Origin: Whitmania pigra
Taxonomy: Eukaryota; Annelida; Clitellata; Hirudinida; Haemopidae
DNA length: 64,000 bases
Assembly: GCA_021613335.1 (NCBI GenBank)
Contig: JAJTWR010000329.1
Coordinates: 1,270,001-1,334,000, forward strand
Reading direction: 5' to 3'
Position numbers and translations under genes: made by a program
The notes under the pieces: generated by a model
What the model saw: only the letters and a program-made list of their open reading frames with translations
Told to the model about the DNA's origin: nothing
The model's database searches: none
In this document: piece after piece, positions 1 to 13,416 of the stretch
Numbering within the stretch: the first letter of the stretch is position 1
Layout: each line of letters starts with the position of its first letter

Positions 1-3000
1 CATAATGCAGACGGAACTCACGGATTACCAGCCTCAACTTCTCAAGACCAGCATCGAGACCGAAGAGTTGATGGTTAAAATTGAGCAGGATACCGTCGAG
101 GTCGAAGCAAAAAAAGAGGTTTGTAAAAATCAAGCTGACAACTCTATATTAGTCATTTGGATCTGAAACGAGCAAAGTATTCGTTAGGTGGTGGCTGCCG
201 ATGAAGCCATTGCGAACGAAGCGGCAGCTCGAGCCCAGGGCATCAAAGAAGAATGTGAGAACGACCTTGCTGAGGCCATTCCTGCTCTGGAATCTGCCAT
301 TTCTGCTCTCAATACTTTGAAACCGGCCGACATCACGGAAGTCAAAGCGATGAAGGTTCTTTCAAAAAATACACGAATGGACTTGCAGTTTCACATTTGC
401 TTTCAATTATTGCGTGCTTTTGGCTTTATTTAAGATGTAAGAACATAGTTCAGTATAAGCACTGTAAACCCAAGACTTTCTGTTATATTTGATATGTTTC
501 AGTTTATGGTAATATCAACAAACTTTTCAGAAAAATCAATAAATCACTAATTAATTTGCTCAAATTCCAGAATCCGCCGGGTGTGGTAAAGTTGGTGATG
601 GAAGCAGTGTGCATCATGCTGAGCATAAAACCAGAAAGAAAACCGGATGGTAGCGGCAAAATGGTGGACGATTATTGGAGTTCTTCTCAGAAATTGCTGG
701 GTGATATGAAGTTCTTGGACAGGTTGAAGCAGTATGACAAGGACAGCATTCAGCCTCAAATCATCAAAAAAATTAGAGAGAAGTAATATGCAGTGAAACT
801 GTTTGACATGACAGAATGATTTCAAACATATTGTGCTGATCTTTGCAATAAATTGATTTTTAGGTTCATTCCAAGTTCAGATTTTGAGCCAAGCATCGTA
901 AAGAATGCTTCAAAAGCCTGTGAGGGCTTGTGCAAATGGGTGAGAGCCCTCGATGTGTACGAGAGGGTGATCAAAATTGTGGCTCCAAAGAAAATCAAAC
1001 TGGCAGATGCCGAAAATGATTTGGCACTTCAGATGACCAAGCTTAATTTGAAAAGAGCTCAACTCAAAGAGGTTATTATCAATGCTTGTGTTATTACATT
1101 TATGGAATATTATCATTGTGAAGGTTATTATATACAAATAACTAGCTAATAATATTAAAATATTATTACTATTATTATTATCATCATCATCATCATCATT
1201 ATTATTATTATTAATAATGATTATTATTATTATTATTCTCAACAAATAGGTGGCTGACAAACTCCAAGCACTGAACGACGAGTTTGAGAAGATGACAAAA
1301 AAGAAAAAGAGTCTCGAGAAGAACATCGAAATCTGCTCCATGAAGCTCATCAGGGCAGAGAAATTGATGGGAGGTCTCGGTGGCGAGAAGAACAGATGGA
1401 CGAAAAATGAGGAGGAACTCAGCGAACAGTTGAACAACGTGGTCGGAGATGTTCTCCTCAGTGCTGCTGTTGTGGCATACATGGGAGCCTTTACATTCAC
1501 CTTCAGACAGGTTTCTATTTATGCAGTCGTGATAATGCTTCTTATTTGTAACTCTAATTAATTAATGTTTAAACAAAATTTATGGTCTACAAAATGGTAG
1601 GCTGGCTCGATAAATTTAAAACATCCTATCCAAAGTTCTATTCAAACAATCACAAATTGCTTTTTTCAGGAATGCATAGAGGAGTGGCATAGACAATGTC
1701 TTGAAAAAAATATTCCCTGCTCGGCCGTTTTTTCGACAATAAAAATTCTCGGAGATCCAATAAAAATTAGAGCCTGGCATATTGCTGGACTACCAGTGGA
1801 CAGTTTTAGTATTGAAAATGGGATAATTATTTCAAATTCAAGGAGGTGGCCTCTCATGATTGACCCACAAGGTGATGTGTAGCACATATTTCAAATCATC
1901 ACTATGCTTACTTCAATTAGGAAATTCTAATTTTGAAAAATTTCATATAAACAGTGTTCTCGTTTTATTTACTTTAAACATTCAATTATTAATTTGACCG
2001 AATATTACAGCTCAAGCAAACAAGTGGGTGAAGAAAATGGAGGCGGAAAACAAGATTGCAGTCATCAAGCAGTCTGACTCCAATTACGCTAGGCAGCTGG
2101 AGAATGCAATTCAGTTTGGGTTTCCAGTTTTGATGGAGGGCATAGGCGAAGAACTGGATCCTCTCTTAGAGCCGATCCTCCAGAAATTAACTTTTAGACA
2201 ACAGGGAGTGGATTACATGAAGTTCGGCGACAACGTCATAGAATACTCATCCAACTTTCGATTCTACATGACGACGAGACTGAGAAATCCTCATTACCTT
2301 CCCGACGTTTCGGTAAAAGTCTGTCTGCTCAACTTCATGATCACTCAGCACGGACTCGAGGATCAATTGCTCGGAATCGTTGCCGCAGCCGAGAAACCCG
2401 CCCTGGAGGAGAAGAAAAACGAGTTGATCGTGGAGAGTGCTTCAAATAAAAAGAAGTTGCAAGAGATCGAAGACAAAATACTCGAAGTGTTGTCGCTTTC
2501 TCAGGTATGCCCTGCAAATGACATAGAGAATGTCAATGTCAATTTTAAAGCAATGAAATTCTTATTACATATTATAGGGAAGCATATTGGAAGATGAGAG
2601 AGCAATTGAAGTTCTTTCTTCCTCGAAAGTCTTGTCCGAGGAAATTTCAGCCAAACAAGAGATAGCTTCGCTCACCGAAGCGGAAATCGACGGCACCAGG
2701 AACGGATACAAACCGATCGCTTTCCATTCATCAATTCTTTTCTTCTGCATTTCTGATTTGGCCAGTATCGAACCCATGTATCAGTATTCTTTGACATGGT
2801 TCATCAATTTATATTTAAATGTGAGTTAAAGATTTGTGTAACATAAGAAATAATTTTTTTTAATACAAAGTTTAAGTTTAAGACATTTTTATGTTTATGT
2901 TCTAAGTGAGCAAGTAATAACTTTATTTAAGTTTTTAAATAATCTCATTTTTTGCTTCTTGTCTAGTCAATTAATAAAAGCGAACAATCCGATGATATTG

Positions 3001-4767
3001 AGCAAAGATTAGAAAACTTAAAGACCCACTTCACGTACAGCATTTACAAGAACATTTGTAGATCACTTTTTGAGAAAGATAAATTACTTTTCTCTGTCAT
3101 CCTCGTTGTTGGCATCTTAAAGGGCAGGTAAATGTTGCTTTTGAATCATTTTGGATCTGGATTAAAAATCAAACATTTTTGAGGATTGGATTCATAATTT
3201 TTAATTCCAGAAATGAATTGGATGATTCTCTGTGGAGATTCTTGCTAACTGGTGGAATAGCTTTGAAGAATCCCCATCCAAACCCATTCCCGAAGTGGTT
3301 ATCAGATAAATCTTGGTCAGAAATTGTGAGGCTCTCAGATTATGCAGGATTCCAAGACTTTAGAATACGTAAAGAGGCATAATTTCATTTTTAATTGTTT
3401 TTTCTTTATAATTTACTTTAATTTCATTTTTTAAAGAATTTGTGGAAAATGTTACAATTTGGAAGAATATTTACGATTCACCGAAGCCGTACGCCATGAA
3501 CTTTCCCGAGCCTTATAACAGCCCCAACAGTTTTGAAACTTTGGTCATTCTCCGAGTTCTCAGACCGGACAAAATGGTTCCAGCTCTGCAAGAATTCATA
3601 AAAAAAGTCATAGGACATCAATACGTCGATCCACCAACCTTTGATCTCGAAGGGTCCTTTGCCGACTCTAACTGCTGCTCACCTTTGATATTTGTTCTTT
3701 CTCCCGGTGCCGATCCAATGGCTGCGCTCCTCAAATTCGCCGAGGACAAGGGCTTTGGAGGTCCAAAAATTCAAACAATTTCACTCGGACAAGGACAGGT
3801 AAAGGGGCTTACAACTATTAAGTGATATATGACTGAGGATTTATTTATCGCAATATGTATAAAGATTTTAATTATTTATTTATGTATCATAATATGTATA
3901 AATATTTTAATCATTCACAAACTTATGCAGAATAATGTTTATTATTTATCTCTTTTAGGGCCCAATTGCAGCCAAAATGCTTGAAGAAGCAATAGTTAAT
4001 GGTACGTGGGTGGTCCTACAAAACTGCCATCTTGCTACAAGTTGGATGCCCAGTCTGGAAAAGATATGCGAAGAGGTTACTTCTGTTGGCCTTTTCATAA
4101 GAATTATAAATTAATGTAAAACGACAATGATATTAATAATAACAATAACACCGTTCGATAATCAATTAATCCTCACAAAAAGGTCATAACCATCGAGAAG
4201 ACGAATCCGGATTTCCGCTTGTGGCTGACCAGCTATCCCACTGAATTTTTTCCCGTCGTGGTTCTTCAAAATGGTGATTTATTATTATTATTTATAATTA
4301 ATCTGGCGTGAATACTCTTCAATAACGTGTTCATTAAGGCGTCAAAATGACAAACGAGCCACCCAAAGGATTAAGATCCAATTTGTTGCGGTCTTTCCTC
4401 AATGATCCAATTTCTGATCCCAATTTTTTCAACGGATGTCGGACCGTGAGTGATCGCTCGTGACTTTAAATTCTAAATCGAGTTTATTTTAGCAAATGCA
4501 GTAAATTCATTTTAGACTGTTTAATGTAAAGTATATTAACGTTGCATTGATATAATTTCATAGTTAATTGAATTTTTAAGTCAAGAAGGTGGAAGAAGAT
4601 GCTGTTTAGTCTGTGCTTCTTCCATGCAGTTGTTCAGGAGCGAAGGAAGTTTGGCCCTCTTGGATGGAACATTCCTTACGAATTCAACGAATCAGATTTA
4701 AGAATAAGCATGAGACAGATGCAGGTACACCACAGTTTATTTTAATTTAAATTTATTATTCCATTGT

Positions 4768-4799
<32 letters not shown>

Positions 4800-7240
4800 A
4801 TTATTATTTCCAGATGTTTCTGAATGACTATGAAGAGCTGCCATTAATTGCTCTGACCTACCTCACCGGAGAGTGTAATTACGGAGGTCGAGTCACGGAC
4901 GACAAGGACAGGAGACTACTGAACTCACTTCTTTCTATATTTTACACCACGGACGTTGTTGTCTATGAAGGATATAGGTTGTTGTTTTCTCTGACCACAT
5001 AAATGGCTTTTTAAATTTTGATTCACAGTTTTTTTTATATACCTTTTAAATTTTGAGAATGCCTTCTGCATTTGCAATTAACCATATGCGATGTTATTAT
5101 CGTTATTACTATTCTTTGGAAACTTATGAGTTTTTCATAATCTCATAGTCATGTTTGGCTCCTTCTTTTGCAAGCCTAATATAAGAACTTTATTATTTCT
5201 TGAATTTTATTCTTTTGTTATGTGGCCTTTGAATTATCCTGTTTGCATGTATTTTAGAACTATCCTTTTTATGAAATGTTTTTTTCTTTCCAAACAAATA
5301 TTTACTTCCTGGCTTTCATTGTATTCTCATAGTTACATAAAAGTGAATGGATTTAGTAAAATACATTATTATTTGCGGTGATTTGAGATTTACTGATTAC
5401 ATCACAATTTCTACAGATTTTCTCCAAGTGGTCTTTACTATTCTCCACCAGAAGGTTCTTATCAAAGTTACATTGATTACATCAGATCTCTCCCGCTAAT
5501 TGCATCTCCTGAAGTCTTCGGTTTGCACGAAAATGCCGACATCACCAAGGACAACAAAGAGACGACCGAAGTAAATTAGTTTTTGCTTTCCTTGTGAACT
5601 ATGAATGACTAACTGTTTCATTTACATTTTCTAAGCTGTTTGAGAGCATTTTGATGACATTACCTCGACTTAGTACTAAGACCGGTGGTAAAAGTCCTTC
5701 TGAAACTGTTCATGAATTAGCGGGAAGCATCCTCAACACAGTCCCCAAAGAGTTTGATTTTGAAGCTGTAAGTGATTGCATGCTATGAAAAGTCAGACTA
5801 CCATTAGCTATATTTTGAGAGACATTTAATTTATTTAATGAATGGCTAAAAGAAACTTGGAAATGTCATTGTAGTATCAATAAATTTTTTTATTAGCATG
5901 TAAAATGTTGTTAATTTTAGATTAATATCAGCCATCCAGTGGAATATGCTGAATCAATGAACACAGTTCTGAGACAGGAAATCATAAGATACAACAAACT
6001 GGTTAAGGTCATAAGAAGTACTTTATCAGATCTTCAGAAAGCAATCAAGGTTGTTGACATGTCTGCATTTATTACTGTTTGAGTGAAGTACAAAAAAATG
6101 TTTTTATTTACTAGTTGAGGGGAACTTATCATTTTATTAACATTGTTATAGGGACTGGTGGTAATGTCAATGGAACTGGATGACATTTTTAACAGCATGC
6201 TGGTTGGCAAAGTGCCTGGGGCATGGGCTTCAAAGTCGTATCCTTCTCTTAAACCGCTCGGGAGTTATATTACAGATTTCATTACAAGGTAATTTCTTGC
6301 TACATTAAATGCCGGTACTATAAATTCAATTTAATGTCAAATACAAATTTCAAAATTATGGAATCATTTAATTAGTTGCAAGCAGAGGAACTCATTTGAA
6401 TTAATGACAAGAACAATTCAGATTGATTACAACAACATAGTTTTTATATTTTTTAGACTTGATTTCTTTAACCGCTGGATTAATGAAGGAGCTCCTGCAA
6501 GCTTCTGGGTTTCAGGGTTTTATTTCACACAATCATTTTTCACTGGTAAGAAATATGAATAGTTTTATCTGCATTAGTTTTATTTGCAGATGGAATTGGT
6601 AATTAGATTATAAATTATTAAATATAATAATTAGTTTAGTAATAATTACGTTCGGTCAGATGAATCAATGCTGATTACTTTTGAAGGTGTTTTTCAAAAT
6701 TATGCAAGAAAATATTCGATTCCAATTGATATGCTTGGTTATGAATATGAAATGATTCCTGATGAAGTGGTTACCAAGAAGCCCGAAGATGGAGCATTCA
6801 TATATGTTAGCAATATATTTTTATTTTTTCTAAATTTTTTTATAATTTAATATAATATTTGTTTAATAATTAGTTATCTGTGATTTGTTGTTACGCTTTA
6901 TTTTATATTTTGCTTTAAAAAAATTCAAAACTGTTTATAGGGACTTTTTGTTGAGGGAGCAAGATTTGATTTAGAAGAAATGGTCTTAGCAGAATCACTT
7001 CCAAAAATATTGTTTGAATCACTTCCCATAATTTGGCTCAAGCCTGGAAAACTGGATGACTTCATTCCAAAGCAAGTTTATAGCTGTCCAGTTTATAAAA
7101 CCACAGCCCGAAGGGGAGTACTTAGCACAACCGGTCATTCTACCAATTTTGTCCTTATGCTTGACATACCATCTAACAAACCTGAACGTCACTGGATCAA
7201 CAGAGGTGTTGCTTCTATCTGTCAGCTTGACGATTAAAAT
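1..7240 (+). CDS. DNAH7: Axonemal dynein heavy chain, DNAH3/7/12 type (3' part, about 21 exons)
   Basis: Force-generating subunit of ciliary inner-arm dynein; the AAA ring hydrolyses ATP and the stalk binds microtubules. The window starts inside the stalk coiled coil (exon 1-117), so AAA1-4 lie upstream. Clear exons include 188-355, 571-782, 864-1071, 1250-1510, 1670-1871, 2011-2504, 2578-2820, 2967-3128, 3211-3368, 3437-3798, 3959-4075 and 4183-4273, ending with about 6941-7240. Family landmarks seen in order: [13 protein letters not shown] and LLGDMKFL (microtubule-binding tip), [13 protein letters not shown] (returning stalk), [20 protein letters not shown] (AAA5 region), [60 protein letters not shown] (AAA6 region), [40 protein letters not shown], and the end [15 protein letters not shown]. 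From memory the closest human paralogues are DNAH7, DNAH3 and DNAH12; choosing among them needs a tree. No frameshift seen. Confidence 0.95.
1156..1236. repeat. TTA/TCA trinucleotide microsatellite in a dynein intron
   Basis: Run of ATT, ATC and TTA triplets inside the intron 1072-1249. It causes long Asn/Asp/Ile runs in the antisense frames, which are not genes. Confidence 0.9.
4764..4811. repeat. TTA microsatellite in a dynein intron
   Basis: About 15 TTA/ATT triplets directly before the 3' splice site of the exon encoding the [11 protein letters not shown] segment. The T-rich strand may double as the polypyrimidine tract. Confidence 0.85.
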
Positions 7241-9386
7241 TTGGATCTTTAGATTTTTTTGTAGACATGTCAACCAATTTTGATTTGAATAAGTTTTTTA
7301 TTTATTTTCATTTGATTTTATTGAGTTTATTGTCACTTTATTATTCTAGAGTTTTGCTTATTTAAATTTGTTTATTTGATTTTGGTAAGTATTTTATGTC
7401 TTATTATCACGTAATTAATAGCAGGATAAAAGACAATGTTGTTGCTTTTGATTCTTCTGACTGTGTTTTGGGACGCCCTTGCAGCATTGTTGTGCATGGT
7501 ATATACAAATCGTCCTAATCTGGCTATGCAATGGCATTAATGAACGGCAATAATGCTGTATTGTTACATCATGTTTTTGTAATACATTACAATTATAATT
7601 AGGTATTGCTAATATCTTCATTGAAAAAATCTCTTTTCCCAACTTTATTTAAAACAAGGGTAGGAACCGCTACGACTTTTCTCGCTTTCGAACGGAATGG
7701 CTATCCCTATAAAAGTGGATAGACCAAAAATGGACCGTATGTTTAAGAGAATTTTGCTTGCGAGATTTAGATTTTGATTCTTCTGACTTTGTGAAATTGA
7801 CTTCATGCTGACATGCTCAACTTTTGACTTTCGAAAAATTTCGTGAAAGCGCTGATTTTTTGAAAATAACTGAAGCAACGTGGAGCTGGGAAACTCCAAC
7901 CGAGGAGCGTACCGGATCGTAGTGAGTAATCAGGAGTGACCCTGTCATCGAAACCTGAAGTTCTCGAGGGATGGGTCATATTGTTGATCAGACAGGTCGG
8001 TGAAAACTGTTGAGTCTTAAATATAACCTACGATGACAAACTAAATATATATTGTACAAATTTTATTAACAACCAAAATAGTCTCATAAGACGTACATAA
8101 ACAAAAATAAGAAAATCAAGGAATCAGGGAAAACAAGACCAAAGCAACCCTAACCCTACCTAACCGCATCACACGTTATTTGGTTATCGACGAGACTCGC
8201 GGCTACCTTTGCACACCGATACCATATAGTATTTATTATTTATTTATTTATTTGATTGCATAATTAAGATGCGGACTAGCTAAATAATGTTAACTATTAT
8301 ATTATTGTTGTCATGTCAATTATTATTATTGTTATTATTATTGTAATAGAAAAGATATTTAATAGTATTATAAAAAAGACTAAAATAATAATTAAATATT
8401 TAATGATTAATCAAAAAAAATCACTTAATAAGTGACTCCTATTGTTACAGATACATCTGTAAATGATGCCCATACTCTCTGGATTGCTAAAGCATCATTT
8501 CAGATTTGTTTTGAGTCTTATTTCTTACTTCAGGGCAGACTGGGTCGGACATGTAAGGAAATGCCTGACATTTTCATCTTCCTGAGGCAATGCGTGCAGT
8601 GGTTCTTTAATGCTCAGGCCAACACCTTGTTTTTTGTTTCTCTAGGGTCTTGTCGGCTTAGAGGGTCATCGAAATGGCCACCATTGAATGATGTTGCAGG
8701 CCACGGACCTTGTGACATCCTTGCCTTTAGATCATAACATCTAGGACGCTAAAGGAATCGCTCAAAATAATTATATCGAAGGTTCCCCCGCAGGAGTCCT
8801 TCACGTGAATTAGACAGTCCCAAATAGCTGCTATGCATCTGTGACTTTTGTAAATTCCGATTGCTACCATATAATGCAAAGTGAGCGTTATAATTTCTTT
8901 AAAGCAGCCGCTGTCACTTAGAAAATTTCCGTCGAGCGTATATATCACATCAAAAGCTCAATTATCAAAACAAAATTTGTCAACAGGGACAGCATACATT
9001 TTTGACATTTACCAATTACATCTTTCGTTTGCCAGACTAAAATAGTTTTTTTAGGAGTTCTGAATCTTTGAAGAACAAGTTTATTGGGGGGTCTGACCTT
9101 CAACAACATATTTTATTTTGAGATGCCGAAGTCAAATTCCAAACTGCCCTTTGGCAGGGCATTAACGAATGTCAAGTCAAATGCTTTATGGCTTTATTAA
9201 TTTTTATCAGATATTGACTTAATTGCATATATTTCAATTTTTACATACTCAAAAATTTTATGTAGTGGCGCCACCTTAAGCGTTTTGTTTACTAGATATG
9301 AAGGTATTCTCCCAGTCCAAATTTGGGATTCGCACTGCTTCTTCATTTATTTACATTACGTGTATTGATGTTTGTGTAATAATCTG
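7241..9386. other. Intergenic, no gene recognised
   Basis: About 2.1 kb between the dynein stop and the next gene. It holds AT-rich sequence, (TTTA)n-like runs near 8235-8255 and 8330, and short open frames on both strands (7645-7899 minus, 8432-8737 plus, 8727-8948 minus) that resemble nothing I recognise and lack splice context. A slightly GC-richer block at 7890-8010 has no clear RNA structure. Degraded mobile DNA is possible. Confidence 0.6.
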
Positions 9387-11151
9387 ATGTTAATGTTCAG
9401 AAATAAGACTTTGAGAGCAATGCCTTGTATGGCTCGCCCCGATGTAGAGGACTGTACACAAACACGTCAGGACATTATCAGAACAACGCGGTCTGGCAAT
9501 AGCCCAAGAATATCAGAAAGAACTTGTGACGCAGATGGAGATACCGGTAGTGATTCTCAAGACTTCAAGCGGTCACAAAGAGGCAGATCCCTACGGAAGA
9601 AGTGGTCTAAATTAAAGAAATACTTGAATAGAAACAGCGTTAGTCATTCTGGCGGGGATCAAGATCGCGATTTCAACCATGGTTCTTTTCGAGCGACGAA
9701 CAATTTTCCGGAAGGTTTGACACTTGATGAACCTAGTTGCCAAACGTCCACAAAAAATTTAGATGTTTCCACAACCAAGGCAAATTTGTTAGATGGCAGA
9801 ACTGCGAAGTACAAACAAACTACCATGATCAACGAAAGGAATTCCGTAAATTTGACTGATAGTGACTCCCAAAAATTACCTGAACAAGACTCTGAAGAAA
9901 ATGTTGAGAGGTGGCTAAGGACCTATCACCAGGATCCAAATCATAAAAAGAACAAGCATCAAAAGTGGAACCACCATTCAGAGCCCATGGAAGCCTACAA
10001 AAATGATTTTTTCAAGCCAGTATGCCATCGCCATATGCACATCACACATAGGCATAAACGTTTTTCTCATAAACCAGCCAAAAAATCGTCTTCCTCCAGC
10101 AGCATCCCTATAGTGGACTTGAGTCAACTAAGTTCACTCCAGAAGTCAAACAGGGAATTGAAACAGCACCAGCCTCTCAATGAAGATTCTCTCAATGGTC
10201 TTAATCCCAGCTTGGCTCACTTCATGGCTGAGTTGATTGATAGTTTGGAGAAGTTGCAGAGGAGCAACAATGCAGAAGTCTTGCCATTGTGCCCATCAGC
10301 CAATGCAAGCACGATAAAAAATTCAGTAAAGGTTGGCAGACATTTCAGTGATACTAGTCTCAACCAAAACCAATTCATTGGAGACAGAAGGTAACTTACT
10401 TGCTAAGATAACTTAACCTATTAACTCAAAGTGTATCCTCCTCCAGCATCGATTCTGCTGCAAAAACATTCTCCACAAGTACCCCGAGGGAGAAAGCCAA
10501 GAATTACGGCAAGGACAAAAAATTGCAATCTGATCTAAAGAGAGGATGTGACTCTTATCCCAAAATGTTAACTAACATTTACAATGTCGGTCCCTCTGTT
10601 ACAGCAAGCACGAGCGGAGGTTCGAACATCATCCCAGCTCTCTTAATACCTGGGCAATGTCAATTCATTCATTTGTCTTTGCAGAAGCTCTAAAGATACA
10701 GGTTGACAGCAAGGAACTAACCTACAACTTCAAAGACAACCCAAAACAGCTGATAGAAGGTGACTAAGATGTAATTTAGATTCCCCAATGAATCATCTTA
10801 TAGCTCAGAAATTTTCAGGAATGAGAGACATTCACAGAACATCTGTGACATCACAGGAAAATCTTTTCAATATTTATGAATTTGTTGTGAACATTCAATC
10901 AAGTAAGTCTACTATTGCTTCCAATTCATTATTCCAATTCATATCATCAGTTATTTTAATGAACTTTAATTTAATTAAGGTTAATTTAATGAGATTGTCA
11001 ACTCCAATCAGGCATAATAAAAGATCTCTATTCCAAGCTGGACACCCTGGAGCGACGTGATGCAAGCACTTCAGCGACATGTTCAGACTCAAATGGAAAG
11101 AATCACATCCACGACACTGCCTCCGCAACAATGAAAGAAAACTCTCATTGA
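9387..11151 (+). CDS. Unrecognised 496-residue protein, five exons
   Basis: Exons 9387-10390, 10447-10619, 10685-10759, 10804-10902 and 11012-11151, all with GT-AG borders, total 1491 nt, which is exactly 497 codons with the TGA at 11149. This phase agreement is the main support for a real gene. The protein is hydrophilic and basic, with no signal peptide or membrane segment: a Lys/Arg patch (SLRKKWSKLKKYLNR) near residue 75, a His-rich tract (CHRHMHITHRHKRFSHK) near residue 220, a serine run, then a possible helical stretch (LAHFMAELIDSLEKLQRS). The C-terminal part contains NLFNIYEFVVNIQ and IIKDLYSKLDTLERRD, suggestive of a short coiled coil. The start could be ATG 9387 or 9393; an upstream exon is possible because a TTCAG lies just after them. 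I do not recognise the family. It is convergent with SCHIP1. Confidence 0.7.
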
Positions 11152-11273
11152 AATACAAAATTTTATTTTCTAATAACTCATAAGCGTGAAGTTATGATGA
11201 ATCTAAATATATTTAAAACCTATCCCATATAATTAGGCAAGCCATCATTATTCTATTTAAGTACATTCTTTTC

Positions 11274-11279
11274 AATAAA
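11274..11279 (+). terminator. Candidate poly(A) signal AATAAA
   Basis: AATAAA about 120 bp after the stop of the 9387-11151 gene, in the gap before the convergent SCHIP1 stop. Confidence 0.5.
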
Positions 11280-11460
11280 GACCCCATACATCCCAAAAAT
11301 AACCATATTATAGTCTAAACAATAGGGGATGTGTGTTGGTCTCTCATCAGGAATGTCTCAAACTAAATTGAAAGATTAAGATAAATGCAGATGCGGCCAC
11401 ATGATCAAATCGTGATCATGTATCACAGCAGAGTCAGTAAGCATTCTTTCTTCGGTCTTG

Positions 11461-13416
11461 TCAGACGTACTTGTCCGACTCTCGTCTCTTATTCACCCTA
11501 GTGGCGAACTCCCGTGCCCTCCTGTAAATGCAAGACAGAGGATCGGTAATGTAGAACGTCGATGGGACTGTCATTTCATATAAATACCCAGTTAGGTCCT
11601 CGATGTCGACCAACATGGCGTCTTGGGCCATGTGAAGATCATCTCTCGCCACCAACTGTTGCATCAGCTCGTCATTTAGTGCTTTCAAACGAGGAAAAAT
11701 TATAAAAAGAGATAAAAATCATGTTTCAAAAGTTTCATTAATTAAATTTGTGAGCATCAACAACAAGTTATCAAACGTCAAAGAATTAATTCTATTTAAT
11801 GTTATGCACTGATGGATTGATCTATTGCTGTAATTGAGTATCTATGACTCACACTCAATTCTAGCATGTAGGTCGTTGACAACGACTTGTAACTGAGCAA
11901 CATTCATGCGACTCATGAGAGGCTGGGTAAGTTTCTTAAACACTCCGTCGCCATAACCGGGCATTCCTACCTGAAATTAGGCAAACATTTTCGAACAGGG
12001 GTTCTGACCGAGTGCAGCTTTGGCACTTACTATGTCTGCAAGAGGAGATTTTGTGATCTTCTGCTTTTCAAGCTGGAGTTGCATGTGAGCCATTGGTCTG
12101 ACCTTGAATATATCAAAGTTGTGAGCTTTTATTTAGAATGTAAGAAAATGTGCCCAAATATCATTACTTGGGCTAAAGCCATTTTTGCCTCGGTCTGCAA
12201 TCTGGCTTGTTTAGTGAAAAAGTCCTCGTTGTCGTTTGCCTCAGAAACATCAGGCTAAAATGAGTTTCATTTAAAATCCCAGCAATACGAGTTGAAAATG
12301 AAGACGAACCCTGGGAGGAGGGATTATATCAGGCCTTGCAGTTGAAACATCTGTTTTGTTCTTGACATTCTCAATGTCATTGGCAACCTCATTCACAAAG
12401 CACAATCCAGAAAGATTTTCACTAGAATCCAGTTCCTCGTCCTCATAAAACGCCAATTTTTTTCTTATCTCTTCACGGTTTCCTATCTTTGATTTAAGTT
12501 CAAATCATAGGAAATTCATAAACAAAGCCAACTTTGAAAAATAAATGTTCACCCATTGCTGAGATCCATGTTCAGATATTAGCTGGACATGATGGTTTTC
12601 ACCACGATCTCGACCATCGTCATCGATTATCATGACGGCACGTCCATCTTTTACATCACTAATTGCATCCCCACAAGATCTTTGATTTGCATCACGTCTT
12701 CCATCATCATCCTCATTCATTGCACCTCCCACTTTGACGATGTCTGGCACACTGCAGCAGGAGGAATGAACATCTTGCGTTATAGAAATCAGGTTGTTCC
12801 CATTGTTAATGTCAACCAAAGAGAATCCATTTGCCATTGGTTCGTGCTTCCAATCGTGGGAAAATTCATCGGCTTCGGAGGCAGTGTCACTCACAGAACT
12901 TGCTTCCTTGTACTTGTCCTGGTGAAGGTCAAACGGCAGGGCGTCGGAATTCATTTTCTTGAGGGCCGCAAACTCTTGAGCCAAACTGAGTAGATTGATC
13001 TTTCGCACTCTTTTCCTGAAGTCTGCCTCGTCTTCATCTCGATTTTTCTGCAGGGAGATTTGAGAGCTGAAATTGTTATTGAGATGCTGGTCCTGTTTGA
13101 CAATTAAATCGATGTCCGTTGATGTTTCAATGGCATCTGAATAATCTGATATAGCTGAATCGGAGTCAACTTCAATTTTGAATTTGTTGGGAAAATATGT
13201 TGAAACTTTGGTGTTACTCTTGCCCGCAATGTTATTAGACATTTCATGACACAATTCAAAATTGTTGTTCTCAATGTTCAGCTGATGGCTCAGCTTGTTC
13301 TCTGGATTAATGGAAAAGTGGAGACTTTGGAAATTTGGTTCTGGGGTTACTTTTGAGTTATTAGTGAGTTTGTTGTCTTTGTAGCTACGCCACGCTTTCT
13401 GGATTCTGGTGAACAT
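11461..13416 (-). CDS. SCHIP1: Schwannomin-interacting protein 1 (IQCJ-SCHIP1-type), six exons, 512 aa
   Basis: Cytoskeletal adaptor; vertebrate SCHIP1 binds merlin/NF2 and ankyrin-associated membrane domains. Exons (minus) 13416-12553, 12486-12310, 12254-12168, 12102-12031, 11970-11853 and 11681-11461 sum to 1539 nt, exactly 513 codons. The C-terminal 150 residues match the family core: FTKQARLQTEAKMALAQ, RPMAHMQLQLEKQKITKSPL, NVAQLQVVVNDLHARIESLN and then DELMQQLVARDDLHMAQDAM followed by LVDIEDLT, a leucine-rich coiled coil. Residues 4-15 (IQKAWRSYKDNK) are an IQ calmodulin-binding motif like that of vertebrate IQCJ. The middle of the first exon is acidic and disordered. The last about 35 residues (from YEMTVPSTFYI) differ from the vertebrate tail as I recall it. 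ATG 13416 is the first in frame and places the IQ motif at the N-terminus. Confidence 0.93.

Noticed and set aside
910..1500. 196-codon minus-strand ORF with Asn/Asp/Ile runs
   Set aside because: Antisense to dynein exons and driven by the TTA/TCA microsatellite.
8145..8168. Telomere-like CCCTAA copies
   Set aside because: Only about two imperfect copies (ACCCTAACCCTACCTAACC); too few to be an interstitial telomere.
8727..8948. 73-codon minus ORF in the intergenic region
   Set aside because: No motif recognised, no splice context; could be degraded mobile DNA but not supportable.
12589..12993. 134-codon plus ORF
   Set aside because: Antisense shadow of the SCHIP1 first exon.
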